From: Camarhynchus parvulus
Taxonomy: Eukaryota; Chordata; Aves; Passeriformes; Thraupidae
Length of the DNA stretch: 64,000 nt
Assembly: GCF_901933205.1 (NCBI RefSeq)
Contig: NC_044600.1
Location: 4,998,501-5,062,500, forward strand
Reading direction: 5' to 3'
In this document: in pieces, positions 40,640 to 50,085 of the stretch
Position numbering within the stretch: the first letter of the stretch is position 1
Layout of the letters: the number at the start of each line of letters is the position of its first letter
Notes under the pieces: model-generated
The model's input: the letters and a program-made list of their open reading frames with translations, nothing else
Told to the model about the DNA's origin: nothing
Database searches by the model: none
Translations under genes and position numbers: made by a program

Positions 40640-41590
40640 TGCTGGATCCCAAAGCCCTCAGAGATACTGGATCCCAGGCCCTCAGAGCTGCTGGATCCCA
40701 GCCCTCAGACCTACTGGATCCCAGCCCTCAGACCTACTGGATCCCACACCCTCAGAGCTGCTGGATCCCAGCCCTCAGACCTACTGGATCCCAGCCCTCA
40801 GAGCTGCTGGATCCCAGCCCTCAGAGCTGCTGAATCCCAGCCCTCAGAGCTGCTGGATCCCAGGCCTCATTGCTGCTGGATCCCAGCCCTCAGACCTGCT
40901 GGATCCCAGGCCTCAGAGCTGCTGGATCCCAGCCCTCAGAGCTGCTGGATCCCAAAGCCCTCATTGCTGCTGGATCCCAAAGCCCTCAGAGATACTGGAT
41001 CCCAGGCCCTCAGAGCTGCTGGATCCCGGCCCTCAGACCTACTGGATCCCAGCCCTCAGACCTACTGGATCCCAGCCCTCAGAGCTGCTGGATCCCAGGC
41101 CCTCAGAGCTGCTGGATCTCAGGCCCTCATTGCTGCTGGATCCCAGGCCCTCAGAGCTGCTGGATCTCAGGCCCTCATTGCTGCTGGATCCCAAAGCCCT
41201 CAGAGATACTGGATCCCAGGCCCTCAGAGCTGCTGAATCCCAGCCCTCAGAGCTGCTGGATCCCAGGCCTCATTGCTGCTGGATCCCAGGCCTCAGAGCT
41301 GCTGGATCCCAGCCCTCAGAGCTGCTGGATCCCAAAGCCCTCATTGCTGCTGAATCCCAAAGCCCTCAGAGCTGCTGGATCCCAGGCCCTCAAAGCTGCT
41401 GGATTTCAGCCCCCAGAGCTGCTGGATCCCAGCCCTCAGAGCTGCTGGATCCCAAAGCCCTCATTGCTGCTGAATCCCAAAACCCTCAGAGCTGCTGGAT
41501 CCCAGGCCCTCAAAGCTGCTGGATTTCAGCCCTCAGAGCTGCTGGATCCCAGCCCTCAGAGCTGCTGGATCCCAGGGTCTCAGAGCTGCT
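40640..41590. repeat. Minisatellite of about 40 units, 22-25 bp each
   Basis: Tandem array with a unit of the form CTGGATCCCAG + (GC) + CCCTCAGAG + CTG. I counted about 40 units; about 32 carry GGATCC, the others GAATCC, GGATCT or GGATTT. Variants such as CTCATTGCTG and CTCAGAGATACTG recur in ordered blocks. The last 240 bp show a higher-order repeat: 41341-41460 and 41461-41580 match at exactly 120-bp spacing with only a couple of differences. Several + strand frames stay open because no unit variant carries a stop, not because they are coding. Confidence 0.97.
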
Positions 41591-42296
41591 TTTGTCCCTC
41601 CAGCTCCATCCCAATCCCCTCCCCACACACAGCTCTGCTCCATGTTCCCCATCCCAGGACACCGCAGCCTTGCTCCTGCCAGGAGGCCAAAACAGGCCCA
41701 TGAGGAGGGAAGAGGGACGAAGTGCGACAGAAAGACAGAAAAGAGATTCATCTGGCTCCTGGATTTATCTCCCCTGAGAAGCAGCAATGGAGGCCTCCTG
41801 CTCTCCATCTCAGAGTTACCAGGACAGGGAGTGAACAGGGACTGGAGCTGAGCACGGGGCTGTTCCTCCCTTCAGAGTGGAGGATGCAGGTTACATCCCA
41901 TTTCCTGGGAGAGCTGGGAATTTCTGCTGCTCAGGAGGTTTCATCCCTTTCCAGCTGCTGTCCACGGCCTTGTCTCTGGTAAAATCACACCCACTGCACC
42001 TTCTGTCCCTTCAGGTCACCTCTCCCTTTGCCAAGAAACCACTTTCCAAGTCCTCACATGCCTGGTTTTCCTTGGATATCAAAGCTGGAAGGTCTGGCCT
42101 GATGCTCCTCCAGACACAGCTGGTGGGTGACCATTAAAACCACACAGGATTAGGTACAACTGCAAAATGTTCTATTTTAAAGATACTTTTATAATCGATT
42201 ATCTAATTAAATGCTGGCCAATGTGTGCTTGTTCTTCAGTCCAATGAGTGACAGCAGCCAATTTGCTTATCAAGGTCCTTAAATACAGCTAGATCT

Positions 42297-42342
42297 TATT
42301 TAATGCCTTCCAACCCAGAATATTCTGTGATTTTGTGACGTA
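42297..42342 (+). repeat. Very short CR1 3' tail
   Basis: 'ccttccaacccagaatattc' followed by 'tgtgattttgtgac' is the sense-strand CR1 terminal sequence with its short direct repeats. Confidence 0.65.
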
Positions 42343-42794
42343 GATCTCATGTGACACTAAGGACAATTGGGGTGATGGGGTGATGATCTGCTGACTCAAA
42401 CTGGGCTCTGACCAGAGGTTTTAGGGCAAACTGCTGCATCCAGCATGTGTCCCTGGAACACAAGGGTGATGCTGAGGGTGCACACTCCATCCCAGACCTC
42501 AGCTTGGCTTCCTAGTGGGACAAACCCAGCCCAGAGCATGGAGAGCTTCCCCCTCCTCCATCACCTTCATCTGCTAATTGTCCACAAGGTGTCAGAGTTC
42601 ATTCAAATCTCATTTCTTGGCTCTCTTTAAGCTATTTTTCTCACCCCCAAATGTTGTCTGAATGGCAGCAGCGGGAGCTCTCATGAGTCCACCTTGCCAT
42701 CATTTAGGAGGAACACAAACTGAAAATATCCAGTGTTGCTGAATAACTGATATTAGGAAAAAATTGCTCCCAGGAGTGGGCCTGGTTGTTGGTG

Positions 42795-42850
42795 TCATTT
42801 CTGGTGATCTTTAAAGGTCTTTTCCAACCTAAATGATTCTATATCATTCA
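42795..42850 (+). repeat. Very short CR1 3' tail
   Basis: 'tgatctttaaaggtcttttc' then 'caacctaaatgattctatat' matches the CR1 3' terminus in sense orientation. Confidence 0.7.
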
Positions 42851-44190
42851 ATTTGCAAGTAGAAGAATCCTGAAAAGCTGCACTTTGGTGGAGATCGTGG
42901 AGCTGTGGTGAGCCTTGGAGCCAAGAGGTTATAAAACCTGTCCTGCAGGTGATGTCCCAGCCCCACCACCCCAGCAGATCTAACTCAGAGACTGGGAACA
43001 GGAGGTGGGTGCCCTGGAGTCAGAAAATCTCTCTGTGCATTCAGGGAACTCAGGGTCTGAGCAGGGTGACCTGGCTGGCAGTGCACACAATTAATACATT
43101 ACCACAATTAATATGCATGGGGTGGTGTCTGCTGCCTCATCAGCAGGGCCTTTCTGAGGATTAAGAATTTCATTACAAAACCATAAAAACATAACAAGAT
43201 TAAACCATCTTTTTAATCAAAATGCACCCAGACACAGTGCACCACAAAATGTCTGCATTTCTGCCTTTCCTCTCTCTTGGGCTCAGACTGAGGCTTAATC
43301 CCATACCAACCCCTTCTCTTCCCACTTGTGCACAAAAGCAGACACTTGAGATACCACTGAGGGGCCTAAAATTACATCTCCAAAGTCCTTCACTGCATGG
43401 TGGGTGTGCAGCAGGGGCTGCAGAAAACTGAAATCTCCAGTGGATTTTATAAGTGCTCATTTACATCCTGCAGAGAGGTGGCTCCCACTACAATATTGCT
43501 TTCGAAAAGGATTTTTTTTTAAACAGTATCAAATAAACACACTGAGATCCAACCAGTATTTTTTATGTTTTTATGAGATTCTGCATCCCTGATGCTGTTG
43601 CAATAAGGATATAAGAAGAGAGCATTTTATTACTGGAAACTAAGCATAGCATTCCTAGGCAAAAGATGTTCATCTGGATAGGCTGAGAAGCACAGGGATG
43701 TCATTCCAGAGCCCTGTACCTGTCTGAGGTGCCCATCAGAGCCAGGTTAATTGATTTGATTGGGGCACAAACATCTCCACACTCTGCCCTCAGTGCACAG
43801 CCATGACACCAAAGTGAAACCTCTGTACTCGGAGTGGAACATTTTACAGTTAAAGGTGCTTTTTTGGGTTCTCTTTCACAGAAGAAAAGCAGGCCTGGGC
43901 TGTCTGCTGTATTTTCGTTTTGCAGTAATGGTGGAGCTCCTTCCTGCTGCTCCAGCAGAGACAGCAACAGCCCCCTCAGGGCCCTGGCTCCAGGCTGGGC
44001 AAGAGCTGTCCCACGGATGCGCTTCCCTCATGGAAGGAATTCCCATGGCTTGATGATGCTGGCACTGGGGCCAAAGTCCCTGCACTTTTACTTGACACCA
44101 AAATATGCTCTTGAAAAAAACCCTACTGTCCCTGCACATCTCCTGCCTCAACCTGCTGAGGAATCCCCTCCTGCAGATCCTGACATCCTG

Positions 44191-44197
44191 ACTCACC
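44191..44197 (-). promoter_or_regulatory. Candidate splice donor upstream of copy B
   Basis: CAAG/GTGAGT on the - strand, a perfect donor consensus about 5.1 kb upstream of the copy B acceptor. It is an alternative end for a non-coding leader exon, competing with the site at 45051-45056. Confidence 0.25.
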
Positions 44198-44400
44198 TTG
44201 TGTGAGATTCCCTCTTGATCCACGTGCAGAAATCTTGGATTCAGGGGCCACCCACTCTAAGTCCTGTCTGTGACCACCCCGTGGGCTGTTTGCTGGGCTC
44301 CCAGCAGAGCTGAGCTGCTGGTGCAAGCGAAAGCAAAGTCAACAGAAAAGCACCTTTTGCAAAGTACAGCTGCAAACCTGCAGACCATGAAGTCAACTTT

Positions 44401-44446
44401 AAAACCTTCAGCCCATGAAGTTTAAAACCTTCAGCCCATGAAGTCA
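44401..44446. repeat. Two-copy 23-bp tandem repeat
   Basis: AAAACCTTCAGCCCATGAAG plus three bases, occurring twice in a row; a partial third copy precedes it at about 44380. Local duplication. Confidence 0.85.
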
Positions 44447-44888
44447 AGTTTTAATCCAGACTACAGCCTGAATTAGGAATTAAAACCACCTCACGATTCT
44501 CATTAGCAAAAGCAAGTCCAAGCAATCCTGCTATTTTTGTCATCATGTGTCCCTTCACTATTATCAATTTCCTCCTGCTGCTGCTCACTCGCAGAGCCTC
44601 AGATGGCACAAAGATGGGCAGCACATGGATTTTATTTTATGGCAATATAAATCCCCGTTGGAAAAAACAGATTTGCGTTTTACCCTTACTGTCAACCATC
44701 ACTTTAAAATAAAATATATTCCCAGAGGAATCAGGCAAGAGACAGAAATTATCCGTGTTAATGACACTGGAGAAGAGTTGGAGCACCACTAATTGCCCAC
44801 GCCTGACATTTGTTTTTGCAGGCACAGCAGCCGCTGTTTGAACTCCTCCATGTGTTCACCCAGAGCATTGGCACACAAGGAGAGCAGC

Positions 44889-44890
<2 letters not shown>

Positions 44891-44921
<31 letters not shown>

Positions 44922-44922
44922 A
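44891..44922. repeat. (CTG)10 trinucleotide repeat
   Basis: Ten uninterrupted CTG units followed by CAG. It lies in non-coding DNA and no gene frame uses it. Confidence 0.97.
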
Positions 44923-45050
44923 GGGGCTCCAAGTGCCACAAAGCTCCTCCTGGCAAGAACCATCCCCTAAGGAAAAGCCCGAGGAAAGAAAGGGATGTTT
45001 CTGCAGGAAGCAGCACGGTTCTAGATCCCAGGGAGAGGGTTTGAAGCAGC

Positions 45051-45110
45051 CTTACCTTGGCAGGCAGAGTCGTGCTCAGCGCAGCCGAGTGCTCAGGAGG
45101 AAGTGAAATG
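45051..45110 (-). promoter_or_regulatory. P2RY10: Candidate P2RY10 copy B promoter / leader exon with ETS-IRF composite site
   Basis: On the + strand GGAAGTGAAA at 45099-45108 is an exact match to the ETS-IRF composite element GGAANNGAAA bound by PU.1 or Spi-B with IRF4/IRF8. On the - strand a CCAAG/GTAAGG splice donor ends its exon at 45056, some 45 bases downstream of the composite site. The two could form the start of a short non-coding first exon spliced to the acceptor at 39076. Mammalian P2Y10 transcription has been reported to depend on PU.1 and Spi-B. Motif matches are seen directly; promoter function is inferred. Confidence 0.4.
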
Positions 45111-45360
45111 TCCCCTGCACCACTGTTTACACCAGCAAGGGAACCTGGGTGACATCACGACGTGCCACAAAAGGTGCTGCTTTTGCCGGTGCTCAGCTGT
45201 GGCTCCAGCCCTGCTCCCAGCCCTGCCAGCTCAGCCCTGGTCAGCTGTCCCCACAATGACCCCAGAATGGGGTTACGTGCCTTTGTCCCAGGTGTTTTCT
45301 GTCCTGTGGCTCTGCTGGGTTGGCTCAGCACCCACTGGGAAAATTCCAAGTGGAGTTGGG

Positions 45361-45455
45361 TGCAGGGCACCCCTTCCTCCTCTCCAACTCTTCCTTCCCT
45401 CCAGCTCTTCCTCCTCTCCAACTCTTCCTGCCCTCCAACTCTTCCTCCTCTCCAA
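45361..45455. repeat. Imperfect pyrimidine-rich tandem repeat
   Basis: Repeated CTCTTCCTCCTCTCCAA and CTCTTCCTGCCCTCCAA segments, about 30-bp spacing, three imperfect copies, strongly C/T-biased on the + strand. Confidence 0.75.
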
Positions 45456-46379
45456 GCACAGCTCTGAGCAGACCATGGAAATGCTCCGAGGTTTCTGCCC
45501 GCTCCTGCCTGGCAGCTCAGTCCTGCTGTCCCCTCCTGCCCCTGGGGCTGAGGACCTGCTGGGTGCTCTGCTCCAGCTCAATCCTCCTGCAGATGAGGTC
45601 TGACTTCCCAATGGCTTTTTTTAGCACAATGTGAGCCATGCCTGACATTTCTCCTGAACTAAATAAGTCCCCAGCTCGGTTTACACTCGCTGGATCTCCC
45701 TGCCAAGGGTGGCACTTCTGACATTGCTTCAAGGAATGGGCACAGATGCAGCCTCACCTTATCCCAGGGGATAAATACATGGCTGGGGCTACAGCTTTAC
45801 CCCTTGGAGGATCTCACTGTTTGGATTTTCAGAAAGCCACCAGGAATCTGCCCTGCTTGTCCTCTCTGGGATCTGGCTCTCAGCACTCGACCGTCACCAG
45901 TTGAACTCTGCTCTGCTGTGGTCTGAGTGTGTGGAATCAAACATCACAGCAGCTCCTACCTGACGTGGGGACAATGTAAGTGTTGATGTCTGACAGCTCA
46001 GAAACCTCAGAAACCCAAAACTGATGGCTCATTCAGGTAATCCCACGCTGTGCTTTCCAGACAGTTTCGTTTCCATCACTTGTCAAAGCAGGTTGGTAGA
46101 AGTTGGGAGCTTGCCAGGTGTTTATTTTAATATTATTTATATGGACCTTGTGAAAAGCAATAGTGAGGTTTTGGCCAGTGCTGGAATGTTTATCAGCACA
46201 TCCTGTTTAGCTGATTTTTTTTTTTCCTCAGCAACAGAAACATATTTATTGGAATTTATCCAATCACAAAATTGTCTTTCCCATAAAATCACTGCACTCT
46301 GCAGCCTGGCAAGCTGAGAATTTGGGAACAGCAATTCCCTGACTGACCCCACCAGCTTCTGTGGAAAACAAACATTCAC
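45456..46379. other. Intergenic
   Basis: No gene or repeat recognised apart from a short T tract near 46218. Confidence 0.5.
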
Positions 46380-46580
46380 TCAATCACAGAATCATGGATG
46401 GTTTGGAAGGGAAAGGAATTTAAAGCTTTTCTTGTTCCACCCCCTGCCGTGGATAGGGACACCTTCAACAATCCCAGGCTGCTCCAAGCCTTGTCCAACC
46501 TGGCCTTGGGCACTTCCAGGGATCCAGGGGCAGCCACAGCTTCTCTGGGCACCCTGTGCCAGGGCACCACCACCCTCATT
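46380..46580 (-). repeat. CR1-type LINE 3' fragment, minus orientation
   Basis: Antisense CR1 3' end: 'caatcacagaatcatggatg', 'gtttggaagggaaaggaatt', 'ggatagggacaccttcaaca', 'ccaacctggccttgggcact', 'cagcttctctgggcaccctg'. Confidence 0.9.
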
Positions 46581-47637
46581 ATCAGCTCTTGTGCAGATGC
46601 TCTTCTCTGCATGAATCTCCATCTAGGACAGGCTTGACTGATCTGAGCAAAAGTCACAATCCTTGTACAAAAAGGAGAGGGAAAAAGATGCAGCTGCTGT
46701 TCCTGCCTTTCCCCATGGCCATAAATTGCTCTGGTTTGGGGCAGGTTATTACATGAGAGTTTTAGGACCACATAGGAAATTTAAAAGCGCACCTGCAGAA
46801 TATACTGCTGAATATTCATTGCACCTGCAGAATATACTGCTGAATTTCTTCTCCCTTAAATAAGTACAGTTGCAGAGGATCTGAACCCTGTTTACTGGGG
46901 TGGTTTATCAGTTATCCTGCAGACAAGGGCTCAGGAAGTGGCTTTTTCTGCTGATAAACCAGAACTGCCTGGAGATTTTGCAGACAGTTATGCTGGGTCC
47001 GACGGAATTTCCCTACAGAGCTCTTTGCTGTCATTCTGAGGGTAAAACTTTGGTTTGTGCAGCATAAAGGCTCTTCCTCCTCTTGGTTATGGCTTCCCAG
47101 AAATATTCATTACCATAATTACCTGGATTAAAGGAGAGTTTGGATCCTGCAAGGCCACCTGCACTTTGGTGCCATCATCATGTGACGGATAATTGAGCAA
47201 TACCATGGTTTTAACCCAAAAAATAGCTCCAGCTTTGCCCGTCTGCTGTTCAGAGGCTGGGTTTGATGTGCAATGATCCCAAATAGAAGTTTCCATGCCT
47301 TTTCCATGCTTCTGTTTCCTTTCCAAGTTTTTTCCCCAAATCCAAAATTAAGTGGCTGCTCTGTGGTTTAGTCCATTGAACTGTAACTGGTTTTTTAGAG
47401 GTTTTCCACATCTATAAGGGGAGAAATCAAATAAGGAAAAAACCCTCCCATAAAACAAATTACAGCCCTTCAGTGGGTACCAGAGGAAAAGCAGCTGCAT
47501 TTCTAAATTATTATTGAGACAAATATGTAATTTATTAAAATGTATTGTTTGGTATATAGAAAACATTATTATAGTACATTGTGTAGTATTATTAATATAG
47601 CAATATTCATAATAGTGCATAATTATTAAAATTTTTC
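46581..47637. other. Intergenic, with AT-rich tract
   Basis: Contains a short direct repeat (CACCTGCAGAATATACTGCTG twice at about 46790-46840) and a strongly AT-rich tract at 47505-47637. No gene recognised. Confidence 0.5.
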
Positions 47638-47790
47638 TAAAATCACAGAAACCCAGGATATTTGGATGGGAAGTGACCTCAAAGTCCATTCAGCTCCACC
47701 CCCTGCCATGGGCAGAGACGCCTTCCATGATCCCAAGCTGCTCCAAGCCCCATCCAACCTGGCCTTGGACACTTCCAAGGATAGGGCATT
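47638..47790 (-). repeat. CR1-type LINE 3' fragment, minus orientation
   Basis: Antisense CR1 3' end: 'aaaatcacagaaacccagga', 'tgggaagtgacctcaaagtc', 'ccctgccatgggcagagacg', 'ccatccaacctggccttgga', 'cacttccaaggatagggca'. Confidence 0.88.
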
Positions 47791-49804
47791 CAATAAATAA
47801 TAATAATATTGGATGGAGCAGCCAATAAATAACATCAAGATTTAGATTTCATGTCAATTTTTTTTTGCTGTCAAGTCAAGCCTTTGGAGTGTGGAAAAGC
47901 AGATATTCAACAAAAGATCACACCAAGAAATTTATCTAAGTTTGGTCAAAAGTTGTACTCTGACAATGAGAAAATAAATAATTGTCTCCTGATTCAGTGA
48001 TTCTTCCTACGGAGAATATAAAGGATTAATTAAGGGAGAGTGAAATGTATATGTGGAGGTTAAATTACATAACGATGTTGTTTACTCTAATATATCAGAT
48101 AACAGAAAGACGAACAGAGAATGACAAACATTTCAAAAATCTTCCCTTTTATTTCCGGTTTTGGGCTTCAAGCTGATAATAATTTTTTTTTCTTGCAACA
48201 AAAAGGAGCAGGAGGCACATGGAAAAAGTCAGAACGGGCTGTTCTGTGAGAAATAACTTCTAATTACCTGCATTTTCTGGCCCCTGAAACATCATTGCTC
48301 ATTAGTGCTTGTGCCTCTCTGCTCTTACAGAGCTTCAATTGCAGCACGTCGTTAACGATTTCCTCCGCCCCCAGTACAGACACACACGTTCCTCCTGTCC
48401 AAAAGAGAGGCTGATCCTGTTCCAAAGAAATGGATTTTTAATTCAAACCAGCTCTTTTCCTAACAGAGCTGCCCAGTAGCCATGTCTCAGCCCATCCCTG
48501 TGTCCCACAACAGCCGTTCCCTTCCGTGGGTGCTTGGAATGGGGATAAGGAACGAGCTGAAAACACACACCAAGGGTTTCTACAGGAACAAAAATATTCC
48601 CCCCTGACAGCAGAAAGAGAAAGATCTTGGAATGCTGGTGGCCAAACCCTTGGAAGCTCGCCCTGGTTTTATTCAGAGCAGCTTGAATCCCTGGAGCTGG
48701 AGGAGAGTCTGAGGAGCCTTTCCAGTGGGAGAGCCAGGACTGGCCAGTGCTGGCCACAAGGATTTGCTCATCAAAACCATTGCTCTTTGTCAGAGTCATT
48801 TACTTCCTAATTCTGGGTCTTTTGCAGAAACTAAAAAGCAGAAAATGTGTCTTCCCCTCTAACCAAGCAGAGCCTCTGAGAAGTATTTTCCATGCAGCTG
48901 ATGCTAAAAATAATCATTGGTTTTCTTTGCTGAAAACTCTTCATCTCTTGCAGCTCAGAATCCCTTGACAGACAGATTCCAGCAGCCTTTTTGGAGGGGA
49001 TAAATGAAAATTTTGAAGGAGAGGAACCTGGGGAGGAAAATGAACTCTAAGTTTTGCCTGTGGTGGTTTTAATTTCTTTGCCCAGTTTAATTTCTTTGCA
49101 AAAGTTCTGTTCCCAAGGGGGTCTTTGTAGTGGTGAGTTCCCCTGGAGCAGCTGCCACAAGCTGGCACATGAAATTCCTTTTCCTTACGTGCACAGGGAA
49201 TTGAGTGCATTGTTTGTGTTCCTTCTTGGAGCTTTATGCTAAAGCCATTGCTCTCGTTTTCCTGGGGGAGAATCATCAGCACAATCTGGTGAGGTACAGT
49301 TAAATGTAAAGGTTATAATTTGTTAATTTAGAGCTTCCTGCAAAAAGAGCTGCTGGTGTTGGAACATCAGCCTCAGGGAACCAAGTCAGCCTGGAAGTAT
49401 CTCCTGGAACTCTGTCACCTCTCACCCACAGGTGACTCACTGCTCTGTAGAGGCAGGACAAGTCTGAGAGTCACAGTGTGAGCTTGGACACATCCCAGAC
49501 CATCCTGGGATCCCATGATCCAAAAGCCAGTGTCCCAAATATTGTCTGTGACACTGGTGCAGCCTCCCTATGAAGGCTACAAAGAGAAGGGTGAGAGTTT
49601 TCGTGAGAACTGGAAGACAAACCTAATGAACTCCGTGGGGAATTCCCAAGACCAGAAAACCCCCTCCCAACAAATATCACAACCCCAGTCATGTTCTTCA
49701 TCACATTTTCTTCATGAGGCTCTGCTTCCCCTTTCACTTCATCTGGAAACAGCACCAAAGACTCCAGCAAAAAGAGAATTTGATTGCATTTAAAATTAGG
49801 AGAC
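47791..49804. other. Intergenic
   Basis: No gene or repeat recognised. The stretch 48000-48420 is AT-rich and free of simple repeats, so it is a reasonable place to look for conserved non-coding sequence, but conservation cannot be judged from one genome. Confidence 0.5.
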
Positions 49805-49932
49805 TTTTAGATGAGATACTGGGGAGAAATCCTTCCCTGTGAGGGTGGGGAGGCCCTGGCCCAGGGTGCCTGGAGAAGCTGTGGCTGCCCCAAACATGGA
49901 GGTGTTCAAGGCCAGGCTGGACTCATTCTTTT
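49805..49932 (+). repeat. CR1-type LINE fragment, plus orientation
   Basis: Sense CR1 text: 'gagatactggggagaaatcc', 'ttccctgtgagggtggggag', 'gccctggcccagggtgcctg', 'ggtgttcaaggccaggctgg'. It stops abruptly before the 3' terminal part. Confidence 0.87.
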
Positions 49933-49942
49933 CAGGTTTTTC

Positions 49943-50085
49943 ATGGAATCACAGGACTGTTTGGGCTGGAGGAGACCTTAAATCTCATCTCATCTCATTC
50001 CAACCCCCTGCCATGAGCAGGGACACCTTCCAGGTGTCCACCTAGACTAGGTTGCTCAAATCCCTGTCCAACCTGGATTTGGGAG
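49943..50085 (-). repeat. CR1-type LINE 3' fragment, minus orientation
   Basis: Antisense CR1 3' end: 'catggaatcacaggactgtt', 'ccccctgccatgagcaggga', 'aggttgctcaaatccctgtc', 'caacctggatttgggagc'. It lies about 10 bp from a sense CR1 fragment in opposite orientation. Confidence 0.87.

Larger units (their letters stand above)
41591..44396. other. Intergenic or copy B leader intron
   Basis: No coding gene recognised. Contains the two short CR1 tails listed separately and a candidate - strand splice donor at 44191-44196. Confidence 0.45.

Noticed and set aside
40640..41590. CRISPR-like array
   Set aside because: There are no unique spacers; the units are contiguous variants of one sequence in a vertebrate genome.
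40529..41777. Three overlapping + strand open frames of 215-277 codons
   Set aside because: They are translations of the minisatellite in different frames; the repeat units lack stop codons. Not protein-coding.
44891..44922. (CTG)10 as a coding poly-Leu or poly-Gln tract
   Set aside because: Flanking frames show no gene structure on either strand; treated as a non-coding microsatellite.
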